A DNA stretch of 64,000 nucleotides from Puniceicoccaceae bacterium (GCA_002729725.1 PBYS01000117.1:85988-149987), one strand, 5' to 3'; counted from the first letter of the stretch, positions 36,801 through 46,600 are shown. Program-made: numbers and translations. The notes: generated by a model not told the origin, from the sequence alone.

Positions 36801-37724
36801 CTAGACTTCGCTGAGAGCGGCCTCTTCTCTATTGGCTGCTTGTTCGGCGAGCATTTGACGACGGCGTGCGCGCACGTCGAACATGTCGGACTGCTTGTCG
36901 GCATGGTAAGAGGAGCGGATCATGGGGCCTGATTCACAGGCGCCAAAGCCGACTTCCAAGGCAAACTCCTTCCAGCGCGCAAATTCCTCGGGCGTGACCC
37001 AGCGGTCGATATTGGCGTGTTTCTTGGAAGGCTGTAAATATTGTCCGATGGTGAGCACGTCGACGCCGACTTTGGCCATGTCGGTCAGTACTGTTTTGAT
37101 TTCGTCTTCTTTCTCTCCGATGCCCAGCATGATGCCGGACTTGGTGATGAAGCCGCGCGATTTAGCGTGTTCCAATACCCACAGCGAGCGATCGTAGCGA
37201 GCAGTCTTGCGAATGGGGCGTTGCAGGCGTTCTACAGTCTCAAGGTTGTGGTTGAAAATGTCGGGGCAAGCGTCGAGCACTACGTCCAGGTATTCCTGTT
37301 GGCCGCGGAAATCGGCGGTCAGCACTTCGACGGCGCATTCAGGTGAGCGGTGGTGCACGGCACGAATGGTGGCGGCCCAAACGGAGGCGCCGCCGTCTTT
37401 CAGGTCGTCGCGGGCGACGGAGGTGATGACGGCGTGGCGAAGGTTCATGCGCGCAATCGACTCGGCCACGCGAGCGGGTTCGCCCAGGTCGAGCTCGGTA
37501 GGACGGCCGGTTTGAATCGCGCAGAAGCGACATGAGCGGGTGCAAATATTACCGAGAATCATCACGGTAGCGGTGCCTCGTGACCAACATTCCCCCATGT
37601 TCGGGCATTGGGCACTCTTACAGACTGTGTGCAGGTCATTGGTATCAACGATCTCGCGCACTTCTTTATATTCGCGGCTGGTCGGGAGCTTGGCTCGCAG
37701 CCATTCTGGCTTTCGGTTATCCAT
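36801..37724 (-). CDS. lipA: Lipoyl synthase
   Basis: Radical SAM enzyme inserting two sulfurs into octanoyl-protein. It has the N-terminal auxiliary cluster motif CKSAQCPNMGEC (CxxxxCxxxxxC), the radical SAM motif CTRSCRFC, and the C-terminal RSSYHAD with the Ser ligand. The ATG at 37724 forms an ATGGATAA overlap with the lipB stop, suggesting coupling; a TTG at 37763 would extend the protein by 13 residues. About 307 residues, normal for LipA. Confidence 0.95.
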   Translation of the reverse strand: MDNRKPEWLRAKLPTSREYKEVREIVDTNDLHTVCKSAQCPNMGECWSRGTATVMILGNICTRSCRFCAIQTGRPTELDLGEPARVAESIARMNLRHAVITSVARDDLKDGGASVWAATIRAVHHRSPECAVEVLTADFRGQQEYLDVVLDACPDIFNHNLETVERLQRPIRKTARYDRSLWVLEHAKSRGFITKSGIMLGIGEKEDEIKTVLTDMAKVGVDVLTIGQYLQPSKKHANIDRWVTPEEFARWKEFALEVGFGACESGPMIRSSYHADKQSDMFDVRARRRQMLAEQAANREEAALSEV

Positions 37725-39051
37725 CTTGTCGCGCAGTGTTCCCAAAAACTGTTTCAAATTCAACTGCTAATCGCGTTTTTACCTCTTCTATGTCTACCTT
37801 CTTATCGAGTTCATTAGTTAGAGAGGTCACCGTGCCGTCGGTAATGCCGCAGGGCACGATGCCGCTGAAGTGGTTCATGTCGGGGTTTACATTGAGTGCG
37901 AAGCCATGATAACTGATCCAGGAGCGCACTGCTACACCGATGGCGCAGATCTTGCGTTGCTTGTCGATCCAGATGCCTGTTTTGCCCTCGCGGCGAGCGC
38001 TTTGGAGGCCGTAAGTGGCCAAAGTTCGGATGACGACTTCTTCTAGATCTCTTAGGTAGGCGTGCAGGTCGCGCCGGTGGCGCAGGGAGAGGATCGGGTA
38101 GCCGACTAGCTGTCCCGGCCCGTGATAGGTGATATCGCCCCCACGGTTGGATTGGACTACGTCGATGCCTAAGCGGGTGCATTCTGCTTGGGCCCAGATC
38201 AGGTGCTGTGCGGCATCTTTACGCATGCCCATGGTGTAAACGGGCGAGTGCTCGGTGAGGATGAGTGCGTCGCGGCATTGGCCCATGCGTCTGAGGTCGA
38301 CGCGTTCTTTTTGGCGCGCAAAAGCGTTTTCGTATTCGGTCCGGCCCCAATCAATCACTTCTAAGGGAGCCGTCATGCCATCCAGAATCTTGAATAATAC
38401 CTGGCGCATCTGATTATGGGTGTGGGCCGGTTCAGTTTGTAGCTGCTCGGCGGTCATCAGGTAAGGGCCTGTTTGCGCGAGTTCGTCGCTGCAATTCTCA
38501 ATGAGCGCAGCTAAGCTCTCGCTGGTGGTTTCGAGGTGGCATTGCCAGGCTAATACGCGCTCATTGTAGAGGAAGGCTTGATTGGGGCAGGCTGCGCTGG
38601 AAGCGATGCGGGTGGCGCCTGCGGGCAGTTCGAAGCGATCGCCGTGCCAGTGAAGCACTCGCAGCTCCTCAGGCAGCTCAAGCCATGCGGGAGCTTTTTC
38701 TTCGGATTGGATGGGGTACCAGCCGATTTCTGCTTGTGGGCCGGTAGTGACAGCCGCTCCGAGCGCATCGGCGATCAGCTGAGCCCCTAGGCAAATGCCG
38801 ACCAGATATTTACCTGCAGCGATGGCTGAAACTATCAGTTCCTTTTCGGCGATAAGCCATGGATGTGCTTCAACTTCGTAAATATTCATCGGCCCGCCCA
38901 TGACCAACAAGAGATCAAAGCGATCGAGCGCGGGCAGTGTGCCCTGTTCAAATACGAGGTGGCAGTGGAGACTGTGTCCGCGCGAATGGGCCCAGTCTGC
39001 AATGGCGGCAGGTCCTTCGAATGGCACATGTTGGAGGCATAAAATACGCAT
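37717..39051 (-). CDS. lipB: Fusion of class I glutamine amidotransferase and octanoyl (lipoyl) transferase LipB
   Basis: A single 444-residue reading. Residues about 1-195 are a class I glutamine amidotransferase with nucleophile Cys in GICLGAQLIA, LHWHGDRFELP, and the His-x-Glu pair in CHLETT, so the triad is complete. Residues about 230-444 are LipB: NRGGDITYHGPGQLVGYPIL, the Lys in KICAIGVAV and the acyl-accepting Cys in IVPCGITDGTVTSL. LipB transfers octanoate from ACP to lipoyl domains. The amidotransferase role is unknown. Its stop overlaps the lipA start, so the two form an operon facing the fused dehydrogenase gene. Confidence 0.93.
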   Translation of the reverse strand: MRILCLQHVPFEGPAAIADWAHSRGHSLHCHLVFEQGTLPALDRFDLLLVMGGPMNIYEVEAHPWLIAEKELIVSAIAAGKYLVGICLGAQLIADALGAAVTTGPQAEIGWYPIQSEEKAPAWLELPEELRVLHWHGDRFELPAGATRIASSAACPNQAFLYNERVLAWQCHLETTSESLAALIENCSDELAQTGPYLMTAEQLQTEPAHTHNQMRQVLFKILDGMTAPLEVIDWGRTEYENAFARQKERVDLRRMGQCRDALILTEHSPVYTMGMRKDAAQHLIWAQAECTRLGIDVVQSNRGGDITYHGPGQLVGYPILSLRHRRDLHAYLRDLEEVVIRTLATYGLQSARREGKTGIWIDKQRKICAIGVAVRSWISYHGFALNVNPDMNHFSGIVPCGITDGTVTSLTNELDKKVDIEEVKTRLAVEFETVFGNTARQDG

Positions 39052-39109
39052 GATAGGTCGGATGCATAGACGGTTGTCTTTATCGGCTGAGAGTCTAGAT
39101 TAAATACAT

Positions 39110-40714
39110 ATGAAATTATCTCGAACGCTTTGGACATTTATGGCGCTGGCACTCCTGGGAGGGTTGATTGGTTACTATTTGTCGAGCATGCGACCACTTG
39201 CTTTCTCAACAGTTTCAGAGCCAGAGGCTGTAAAGTCGGTTGAGAATGGCTCGTCGGAAGATGCTCGCGAGTTTCTAGCGCAGCCATTGATCGAGGCCCC
39301 TCAACTGGCAGCTGTAGATTACCCGAGCGCCGCAATTCAGGGCGAGTTGTTACTTCGCTTTGCTTCACGAGAAGATTATTTCGCCTATTTGCAGGCCTTG
39401 GCGGCGGCTGGCATTGATCCACTGGGGCAAATTGACAGCTTGCTGACCGTGCGTATTCCAGAGCCAGCACTGGCGGTTGCCAAGCCGGGTGATTTTGGTG
39501 CGGAGGCCGATTATTCATATCAGGTCGAGAGTCCACTGCCGCCTGTGCAAATAGACCCCGAGGCACTTGCACGTTTGACCGCATTTGCAAGTTCAGCGCG
39601 CATGATTACGGGCGGGCCGCTAGCAGGTTCGGGGCAGGGGGTCTTGGTGGCGGTGCTCGATTCGGGTATTCAAGCGCATCCACAATTTGATGAAGTTTCG
39701 ATGCAGCAGCTAGACTTAGTCGGTGGGGGCGTGGGCGGGGACGGTGCCGCGCACGGCACTGCGGTGGCTTCGATTATTGCCGGGTACGAAGGTATTGCGC
39801 CTGATACCGAGCTCTTTGTAGTGCGGGTGCTGGACGATCAGGGGCTGGGCAATAGTTATCATGTGGCTCAGGGCATTGTGGAGGCGGTCGATCGCGGGGC
39901 ACTGGTGATCAATTTGAGCCTCGGTGTTTATCAAGATTCCACCGTCTTGCGTGCCGCGGTTCAATATGCGCATGCGAGCGGGGTGCTGATGGTGGCTGCG
40001 GCGGGCAACGATGGCTATGGGCGCATGCCTTATCCGGCCGCGTATTCCGAAGTGCTGTCAGTGACCGCTGTAGATGCTCAGGGGCAATACGCCTTGTTTC
40101 CTAATCAGTCCGAGGCGATTGATTTTGCCGCGCCCGGGGTGGGTGTGTTGACGGCACAGGAGGACGAAGGGACGATGCTCTTTTCCGGCACATCGGCGGC
40201 GGCTCCATTTGTGACGGGCACTTTAGCTTCCTTACTTTCCGGGGAGGCTGCGCTGCCTGCCCAGCAGGCGGTGGAACTACTGCAAAGCTATTTAAATGAT
40301 CAAGGCGCAGCTGGCGTGGATCCAGTCTATGGTGCCGGCTTGCTTGATTGGGATCGATTGCGTGAGCGCACGACTGCCGGCATCGTCGATGCTGCCTTGG
40401 CGGATATTTATCTCGATCCTCGTGCTTTGCCGGGCACCAATATGCCGATTGAGGTGACGGTGCAAAACCGTGGCACGGCTTGGATGAATGCTGCCGAGCT
40501 GGAAGTCTTTATCGGGGAGGCGGAGCCTGTAAGCTATATACTGAATGCACTGGGGCCGGGGCAGACGACGACGCGTAAAGTCTTTACCACGATTCCTTCC
40601 CAGGGCAGCGACGTACTTTTAAGCTTGGCCGCGCGGGTGTTGCCAGCGAGCCCTAACGCAGATGTTCGCCCCAAGAATAACTTAAAGGTCGTCCGTTTTC
40701 GGCCGCTTCAGTAA
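39110..40714 (+). CDS. Secreted or membrane-anchored subtilisin-like protease (S8)
   Basis: A 534-residue protein with an N-terminal membrane/signal segment (about 7-25, LWTFMALALLGGLIGYYL), a prodomain-like region (about 40-160) and an S8 catalytic domain. The triad is Asp in AVLDSGI, His in AHGTAVAS and Ser in FSGTSAAAPFV, with oxyanion Asn in AAAGNDG. The last ~110 residues look like a CARDB-type beta-sandwich (MPIEVTVQNRGTAW). Likely periplasmic or extracellular. Divergent from lipB. Confidence 0.9.
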   Translation: MKLSRTLWTFMALALLGGLIGYYLSSMRPLAFSTVSEPEAVKSVENGSSEDAREFLAQPLIEAPQLAAVDYPSAAIQGELLLRFASREDYFAYLQALAAAGIDPLGQIDSLLTVRIPEPALAVAKPGDFGAEADYSYQVESPLPPVQIDPEALARLTAFASSARMITGGPLAGSGQGVLVAVLDSGIQAHPQFDEVSMQQLDLVGGGVGGDGAAHGTAVASIIAGYEGIAPDTELFVVRVLDDQGLGNSYHVAQGIVEAVDRGALVINLSLGVYQDSTVLRAAVQYAHASGVLMVAAAGNDGYGRMPYPAAYSEVLSVTAVDAQGQYALFPNQSEAIDFAAPGVGVLTAQEDEGTMLFSGTSAAAPFVTGTLASLLSGEAALPAQQAVELLQSYLNDQGAAGVDPVYGAGLLDWDRLRERTTAGIVDAALADIYLDPRALPGTNMPIEVTVQNRGTAWMNAAELEVFIGEAEPVSYILNALGPGQTTTRKVFTTIPSQGSDVLLSLAARVLPASPNADVRPKNNLKVVRFRPLQ

Positions 40715-40801
40715 GTGCAGCTCATTTCGCGCAGAGCGGTGGGGTGGATTGATTTTGTCAAAAATATGTGTGAGCCGCTTTGGGCCCCTTTTTAACTGGA
40801 T

Positions 40802-40831
40802 TTGACTGCACTCTGCGTGTACCGCTATCTG
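40802..40831 (+). promoter_or_regulatory. Candidate promoter of metX-metW
   Basis: TTGACT (40802-40807) and TATCTG (40826-40831) with an 18-bp spacer lie just before the metX start. The -10 match is weak. No SAM or cobalamin riboswitch consensus was seen in the 135-bp intergenic region. Confidence 0.3.
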
Positions 40832-40849
40832 GTTTAAGTAAATTTGCAT

Positions 40850-41989
40850 ATGAATGATTCCGAACAAGCGCCGCTAATCTCTGATGAGGGAGAGGTCGGC
40901 TTCGTTGAGTATCAGGATTTTGTCTCCAAAGAGCCGTTTAATTTCGAATCTGGGGGCAGCATCCCTGAGCTGACGCTGCGCTATGAAACTTATGGCCATC
41001 TGAACGCAGCCAAGGATAATGCAATCTTGATCTGTCACGCCCTGAGTGGTGACCACCATTGCGCGGGCGTGCATGGCATCGATGAGCGCAAGCAGGGGTG
41101 GTGGAACTTTATGGTAGGCCCGGGCAAGCCGATTGATACGACGCGTTACTTTGTGATTTGCTCCAACGTGCTGGGGGGCTGTCAAGGCTCCACCGGGCCA
41201 GGTTCGATCAATCCAGAAACCGGCAAACCCTACAATCTTGATTTCCCGAAATTGACCGTGCGCGACATGGTGCGCGCGCAGTCCTTGCTGATTGATTCCT
41301 TTGGAATCGACCGTCTGCACGCCGTGATCGGCGGCAGCATGGGAGGCATGCAAACCTTGCAATGGGCGATTGATTTTCCGGATCGGCTCGGGCGCTATAT
41401 TGCGTTGGCCAGTGGGGCGCGTCATACTGCACAAGCAATTGCCTTTAACGATACGGGTCGCCAAGCCATTATCTCCGACCCCGAGTGGAAGGAGGGCAAC
41501 TACGAGCCAGACCAAGGACCCGCGCAAGGGCTGGCCGTGGCGCGGATGATGGCGCACATTACTTATCTCTCTGATGTGGGCATGGAGAGTAAGTTTGGGC
41601 GTAAGCGTCGTTCGGGCGATCAGTCGCGGGAGCATTTCGAAGTCGAATTCGAGGTCGAAAGCTATCTGCGCTATCAGGGCGCCAGCTTTGTGACGCGTTT
41701 CGATGCAAACACATATTTGTACCTGACTAAAGCGCTCGACCGCTTTGATTTGCACAGTCCAGAATCACTCGACGCGACTTTGAGCTCTGTGACTGCGCCT
41801 GGTTTGGTGGTTGGTTTTACTTCCGACTGGCTCTATCCGCCGCAGGGCAATCGCGAAGTGGTGGAGGCCCTCTTGCGTCTGGGCAAGGACGCCACCTACG
41901 CTGAGCTGGCGATGGATTTTGGGCATGATTCCTTTCTCTTACGTGCGCCTCAACTTTACGAATTGATGCACCGATTCCTTAGCCGTTAA
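40850..41989 (+). CDS. metX: Homoserine O-acetyltransferase (MetX)
   Basis: Alpha/beta-hydrolase-fold acyltransferase of methionine biosynthesis. The nucleophile Ser sits in IGGSMGGMQTLQWA, the acid Asp in FTSDWLYPP and the His in MDFGHDSFL; LICHALSGDHH and NVLGGCQGSTGPGS are family motifs. The ATG at 40850 follows an upstream TTG and is preferred. Whether acetyl- or succinyl-CoA is used cannot be told reliably from sequence. metW follows 6 bp downstream. Confidence 0.93.
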   Translation: MNDSEQAPLISDEGEVGFVEYQDFVSKEPFNFESGGSIPELTLRYETYGHLNAAKDNAILICHALSGDHHCAGVHGIDERKQGWWNFMVGPGKPIDTTRYFVICSNVLGGCQGSTGPGSINPETGKPYNLDFPKLTVRDMVRAQSLLIDSFGIDRLHAVIGGSMGGMQTLQWAIDFPDRLGRYIALASGARHTAQAIAFNDTGRQAIISDPEWKEGNYEPDQGPAQGLAVARMMAHITYLSDVGMESKFGRKRRSGDQSREHFEVEFEVESYLRYQGASFVTRFDANTYLYLTKALDRFDLHSPESLDATLSSVTAPGLVVGFTSDWLYPPQGNREVVEALLRLGKDATYAELAMDFGHDSFLLRAPQLYELMHRFLSR

Positions 41990-41995
41990 TCAGTT

Positions 41996-42607
41996 ATGAA
42001 GCCTATTGATAAAAAGCGCCAAGCTGACTTTCAGATCATTGCCCACTGGGTGAATGAGGGCGACCGCGTGCTTGACCTCGGATGCGGGCGCGGGGTCTTG
42101 TTGGAATATTTGAAGCAGAAGAAGTCGATCTATGGAGTCGGGGTGGATATCGATCTGGATAAAATTCTCAGCTGCGTAAAGCGCGGAGTGCCTGCCTACC
42201 AAGGCGACATTCGCTCGATGCTAGCGACCTTTCCGGACGATGCCTTTGACCGCGTGATTTTTAGCCGCACGGTGGAGCAGTTGGATGACGCCGATGCCGT
42301 GCTGGCCGAGGGCCTGCGCGTCGGGCGTCGAGTTGCTGTGGGCTTTGTGAATAAGGCCTTTTGGTTGAACCGTCTGAATGTGCTCTTTAAAGGGCGGCGC
42401 ACTGTGAACGAAGTGTATCCGAAGCCGTGGTATGAATCCATGCCGACGAATCCGTTTTCTGTGGCAGAGTTTGAAGATTATTGCGATGCCCGCAGAATTG
42501 TGATTGAAGATAAAGTCTATCTGTCGGGCGATTGGCGCAGTGAATGCTCCAAATTTCCCAATTTGATGGCAGGTTATGCGATTTATGATTTAGCATCCAT
42601 TGACTGA
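41996..42607 (+). CDS. metW: Methionine biosynthesis protein MetW
   Basis: A 203-residue SAM-methyltransferase-fold protein with RVLDLGCGRGVLLEYL, GVDIDLDK and the MetW-typical segment FSRTVEQLDDADAVLAEGLRVG. In many bacteria metW directly follows metX, as here, and is needed for homoserine acylation. The stop overlaps the next gene's ATG by 1 bp. Confidence 0.92.
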   Translation: MKPIDKKRQADFQIIAHWVNEGDRVLDLGCGRGVLLEYLKQKKSIYGVGVDIDLDKILSCVKRGVPAYQGDIRSMLATFPDDAFDRVIFSRTVEQLDDADAVLAEGLRVGRRVAVGFVNKAFWLNRLNVLFKGRRTVNEVYPKPWYESMPTNPFSVAEFEDYCDARRIVIEDKVYLSGDWRSECSKFPNLMAGYAIYDLASID

Positions 42608-43686
42608 TGGCGAAGCTCGATAAAATTACGCTTTTAGAACAGTCGATCGAGCGCTTCTATGAGCGCTACTCGGCGAAGCGTATTGCTATGGCGACACTGT
42701 TGGTCGGCGTGTTGAGTTTAGTGATGGCGCTGGTGGTCTATTGGGGCTTTGAGAGTGGTATCTTGGCTGCATTAGGTGGTTTGTTTTTTGGTTTTATCGG
42801 CATTAATATCGCGTTCTTGTGCATTGTGCCACCTGCCAAGGCATTGACGGATGCGAAGCGTCTAATTAGCCAAGCCATCCGTGAACCCGCTCGTATAAAG
42901 TCCTACGATATGCAGAAAGTGCTACTGTTGGATTCCAAGGGGAAGGAGCATGCTTTAAAAGCCCGTGACCTCGCTGTCTGGACCTCATTGGTGGTGCCTT
43001 ATTTAATTGAATCGCAGGCGCGTGGTGGACAGCCACTGCGTAAGAAACCGCAACGTAAACTGACCGCCTCAGAACGAAAATACATCGAGCAACGCCGCAA
43101 AGAAGTGCTCGAAATGGAAGAGAAAATTGAGAAAGAGCGTAAGAGCTTGGAGCATGATCGGCGCGAACTAGAGATGCGGAGTGTAGATCTTAAACAGGCC
43201 GAGGAGCTTGTGATCGAGCGTTTGACCGGCGTGGAGCAAGCTGAGGCAGAGTTAGAGCAACTGAAGATTGTGGCCGCTGAGCGTGCCAATGAAAGTGCCA
43301 GCGCCTATGATGCCAAAGTCGCCGCAGCTAAGGCGGAGGAGTTGCGTGTTAAGGAGAGCGAGCTGAGCGCGCTGAAGCGGCAACTGGCCGAAGACCGTCG
43401 CAATTTTGAAAGTCAAAAAGCTGAAATGACAAAGCTTCAGGCCGCGGCAACTCGCTCGCCCTTTGGCACGACGCATGAGCCAGTCGGTGCGCAGAGTGTG
43501 GAAGCGCGCGAAGCCGCGCTGGAAGCTCGCATGAAAAAATTGGAAGAAGAAGCGCAAGCATTGGAATCGAGAGCAAACTATTTGACCGATAGTGAAAACT
43601 CATTGATCGAGCGTCTCGATGCCTTGACGGAGCGTGAGGCAAATATCGAGCAGAGCGAGGTCGATGCGGGCCTGCGCAAGGATTAG
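42607..43686 (+). CDS. Membrane-anchored coiled-coil protein, unknown
   Basis: A 359-residue protein with two closely spaced N-terminal membrane helices (about 25-75) and a short globular part. A very long charged coiled coil (about 150-355; for example KYIEQRRKEVLEMEEKIEKE) forms the rest. No enzymatic motif is visible. Overlap with metW suggests cotranscription, but a methionine-related role is not indicated. It could be a structural or scaffolding factor of the cell envelope. Confidence 0.7.
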   Translation: MAKLDKITLLEQSIERFYERYSAKRIAMATLLVGVLSLVMALVVYWGFESGILAALGGLFFGFIGINIAFLCIVPPAKALTDAKRLISQAIREPARIKSYDMQKVLLLDSKGKEHALKARDLAVWTSLVVPYLIESQARGGQPLRKKPQRKLTASERKYIEQRRKEVLEMEEKIEKERKSLEHDRRELEMRSVDLKQAEELVIERLTGVEQAEAELEQLKIVAAERANESASAYDAKVAAAKAEELRVKESELSALKRQLAEDRRNFESQKAEMTKLQAAATRSPFGTTHEPVGAQSVEAREAALEARMKKLEEEAQALESRANYLTDSENSLIERLDALTEREANIEQSEVDAGLRKD

Positions 43687-43719
43687 AGCACTCTGTGGGG
43701 CTTTGACAGCTGTGTGCAG

Positions 43720-45555
43720 CTATACACGTTCGCCTTGTTTAGTTTTATCGATCACGGGGTCCACGTAGATAGAGACGTCTGCCTGGGTGTCGCCCAAATG
43801 TTCCTTGGCACGCTTGAGTGCTTTCGCCGTGGACATGGTCGGGTTGTTGGGTTCGTCGGTAAAGATGTTACGTGCCTCAATCTGCTCGTAGAGCCCCGAC
43901 TGCTTAAGCACTCGCATCATACCAGCTTTCACTTCGCTTAGGATCAGGTAGCGCCCTTTTTCCTCCATATAAAGTAGCAGTTCCTCTAGGGCCATCACGC
44001 CGGTGGCGTCCAAGTTGTGAGCGTTGCGCATCTTGAGCACCACGATCTTGAGGTTGGGCTCTTCGCAGATGCGGCGCATTTGATCTCGAAATAGATCGGC
44101 AGCGCCGAAGAAGAGTTCCCCTTCCACGTGCACGATCGATACTTGTGGCACGGAGCGCTTACCCTCTTGGTGCATTTCAGCTAATTGCCCCTCTTCGTTA
44201 AAGGTGTATTCCACCATCTCCGGGCGGGCGACTTTCTTGAGAAAGAGCACGATGGAAGTACCGACACCCACATAAATCGCGGTGTCGAGCGGCATAAAAA
44301 GGCCGCTGCCAAATGTCGTCGCAAAGACCGCAGCGTCCGACTTGGTGGTGCGGGTGACGATGCGAATCGCATGCTTATTGATGAGTGATATGCCGATCGC
44401 GATGACGAGCACCGCTAAGGTGCACTGTGGGATATATTCGGTAAAGGGGCCGAGTGCAAAAGCACCGATGAATACGATCACACCGCTGATATAACTGGCT
44501 AATACGGTGCGCCCGCCACTGGTGGCGCTGAGGGTGGAGCGGGTCAGCGAGCCCGATGCGGGCATACCTGAGAAAAAAGCGCAGGCAATATTAGCCATGC
44601 CGATGGAGAACATCGCTTGGTTGGCATCGAGTCGTGCCCCCGTCTTGGCCGCCAGTGATTTGCCGATCGAGATGCCCTCGAGTATACACAATAGCGCAAT
44701 TGCCAGCGCGGGGCTGGCTAATGTATGAATACTGCTCAGCGAAAAATCGGGTGCTTGGAATGACCAGTTGGCCGCATTGATACCTGGAAGAAATTGAATG
44801 TCACTGGAGCGGTCCAGGTATTTGATGTGTAGCTTTTCGACTACGAACTCGGTGAGTGCCGAAATTGCGAGCAGACTGATCGCCACATTGGGTAGTGATT
44901 TAAACTTTTTGTTGAGAGCGAAAAAGAGTGCCGCAGTGACTAGGCTCACGCCCACTGTCGCCCAATGCACGGTATTGATCGATTGATACATCAGCATGAC
45001 CGACTCGTAAAAAGTGGCTCCTTTACCCGGCATTTCCAGCCCCAGAGCTTTCGGGATCTGGTTGGTGATAATGAGCAAGGCGGCTGCCGTAATATAGCCT
45101 GTGATCACCGAGCGCGAAATGTATTGCACCAGGTTAGCCACCTTGAAGTAAGCTCCCAGTGCAATGAAAAAGCCCACCATGAATATGAGCAGCGGCACCA
45201 TGCCTAGCTTCTCGGCGCCTACGATGCCCAAGCTAGCAAAGGCGCTCAGTAGCATGACCGAAGTCGCATTGGTCGGACCGAGCGTGATCAAATGGCTCTT
45301 GGCAAAAATTGGCGCGACCATCGCGGCGATGGCGGATCCGTAGATGCCGTACTGAATCGGCAGGCCTGCGATTAAGGCATAGGCCATGCCCTGGGGGAAT
45401 GCGAGCAGGGCAACGTTGAGCCCTGCTCGCAGATCGCCAGCGAAGTAGCTGGGTTGATAACCTTTGAGTGACCGCCGTAGCGGCCAGAAGTTTAGCGTGT
45501 TGTAGTCTTTCGCGGCGCTCAGACCGGATTGTATATGTCTAAGCAGCGTAGGCAC
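43720..45555 (-). CDS. SulP/SLC26-family anion transporter with STAS domain
   Basis: A 611-residue protein. It has about ten to fourteen membrane helices beginning FAGDLRAGLNVALLAFPQGMAYALIAGLP, the SulP signature. A C-terminal cytoplasmic STAS domain (about 465-590, VSIVHVEGELFFGAAD, LKMRNAHNLDATGVMAL) completes it. Substrates in this family include sulfate and bicarbonate; sequence does not decide. The start is GTG at 45555 with no clear Shine-Dalgarno sequence. The inositol-phosphatase-type gene upstream is 27 bp away on the same strand. Confidence 0.92.
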   Translation of the reverse strand: MPTLLRHIQSGLSAAKDYNTLNFWPLRRSLKGYQPSYFAGDLRAGLNVALLAFPQGMAYALIAGLPIQYGIYGSAIAAMVAPIFAKSHLITLGPTNATSVMLLSAFASLGIVGAEKLGMVPLLIFMVGFFIALGAYFKVANLVQYISRSVITGYITAAALLIITNQIPKALGLEMPGKGATFYESVMLMYQSINTVHWATVGVSLVTAALFFALNKKFKSLPNVAISLLAISALTEFVVEKLHIKYLDRSSDIQFLPGINAANWSFQAPDFSLSSIHTLASPALAIALLCILEGISIGKSLAAKTGARLDANQAMFSIGMANIACAFFSGMPASGSLTRSTLSATSGGRTVLASYISGVIVFIGAFALGPFTEYIPQCTLAVLVIAIGISLINKHAIRIVTRTTKSDAAVFATTFGSGLFMPLDTAIYVGVGTSIVLFLKKVARPEMVEYTFNEEGQLAEMHQEGKRSVPQVSIVHVEGELFFGAADLFRDQMRRICEEPNLKIVVLKMRNAHNLDATGVMALEELLLYMEEKGRYLILSEVKAGMMRVLKQSGLYEQIEARNIFTDEPNNPTMSTAKALKRAKEHLGDTQADVSIYVDPVIDKTKQGERV

Positions 45556-45582
45556 GACTTACAGCTTCAAGGAGTCGCCTGC

Positions 45583-46368
45583 TTAGTTTGCAGGGTAGAG
45601 TGTGGCCATGACCTCGTCATGGAGCGGAGCCTTGGCGGCGATAATGCAGCGCTCGTCGAAGGCGTCGCCGCCCTTCCAGCCAGTCACTTTAAAGCCCGCA
45701 CCCTCGAGGCAGGGGAGGATGGCGGCACAGTCCCAGATTTCCATCATCGGGTCACACATAATATCGATGAAGCCTGAGCATAGCAGGATATAGCCACCCG
45801 CATCGCCCCATGAGCGGTAGAGAGCAGTCTTGGGAGGGAGTGCGCTCCAGTCGGCCTTGTTTTGCCACAGAGTGGTGCGGATCGGGTCGGTGGTGCAGAG
45901 TGTGGCTTGGCTCAGCGAGCAAGCCTCGCGGCCAGAGACCGGTTTGCCATTCAAAGTGGTGGTCTCACAATCGCCGATCACCATTTGCTTGAGCACAGGT
46001 TGGTTGATGGCACCGATGACAGGACGGCCCTTATACATGAGAGCGATCAGTGTCGCAAAGAGCGGCACGCCAGAGATAAAGGACTTGGTGCCATCGACCG
46101 GGTCCAGCACCCATACGAAGTCGGCGTAGTCGCGTTCGCGGCCGTATTCTTCGCCGATAATGCCGTGCTCAGGATAGCGCTCGGCCAAAATCTCGCGGAT
46201 GCGTTTTTCTGCATTACGGTCAGCCAGCGTCACCGGAGTGGCGTCGGACTTGCGCTCGATTTCTACGTCTGGGCCGTAGTGAGGAAGGATCTCCTTGGCT
46301 GCCTCATCGCATAGGTAAGCGATAAACTCGATAAATTCGTCTTTTTGTGCGCGTGTAAGTTCGGACAT
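45583..46368 (-). CDS. Inositol-monophosphatase-family phosphatase, HisN-like
   Basis: A 261-residue Li+-sensitive type phosphatase. The metal-binding motifs are intact: GEEYG, DPVDGTKSFISG and EIWDCAA. The overall sequence (VTLADRNAEKRIREIL, ADFVWVLDPVDGTK) resembles histidinol-phosphate phosphatases of the HisN type more than CysQ, but inositol or PAP phosphatase activity cannot be excluded. It is placed directly before a SulP transporter; a CysQ-like role in sulfate assimilation would also fit that context. Confidence 0.8.
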   Translation of the reverse strand: MSELTRAQKDEFIEFIAYLCDEAAKEILPHYGPDVEIERKSDATPVTLADRNAEKRIREILAERYPEHGIIGEEYGRERDYADFVWVLDPVDGTKSFISGVPLFATLIALMYKGRPVIGAINQPVLKQMVIGDCETTTLNGKPVSGREACSLSQATLCTTDPIRTTLWQNKADWSALPPKTALYRSWGDAGGYILLCSGFIDIMCDPMMEIWDCAAILPCLEGAGFKVTGWKGGDAFDERCIIAAKAPLHDEVMATLYPAN

Positions 46369-46600
46369 TTTTGTGCTTTTGTATGGTGGCGCTGCGAGAG
46401 TCCCCTCGTTTCGCCCTAGTTTTTAAAAGAATTAAGGTGTAAACGCTGAAGCCTCCTGAAGTCCGAGGCAACAGCAGATTCGCGCGAGATGAAATTCGTG
46501 TCTTATATTGCGCGGGACGCCCAATCTCCATAGCTGACGTATTTAGAACCAAGGCGTATATGCATTTGTGTTTTGAATAAAGCTTTGCATAGCTCTAGGC
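46369..46600. other. Divergent intergenic region, no gene seen
   Basis: 232 bp between the divergent phosphatase and aldo/keto reductase genes, so it must hold both promoters. A short GCCTC...GAGGC repeat is near 46450-46470. Nothing else stands out. Confidence 0.4.

Noticed and set aside
40715..40849. SAM riboswitch upstream of metX
   Set aside because: No conserved SAM-I/II/IV or SAH core elements could be found in the 135-bp gap.
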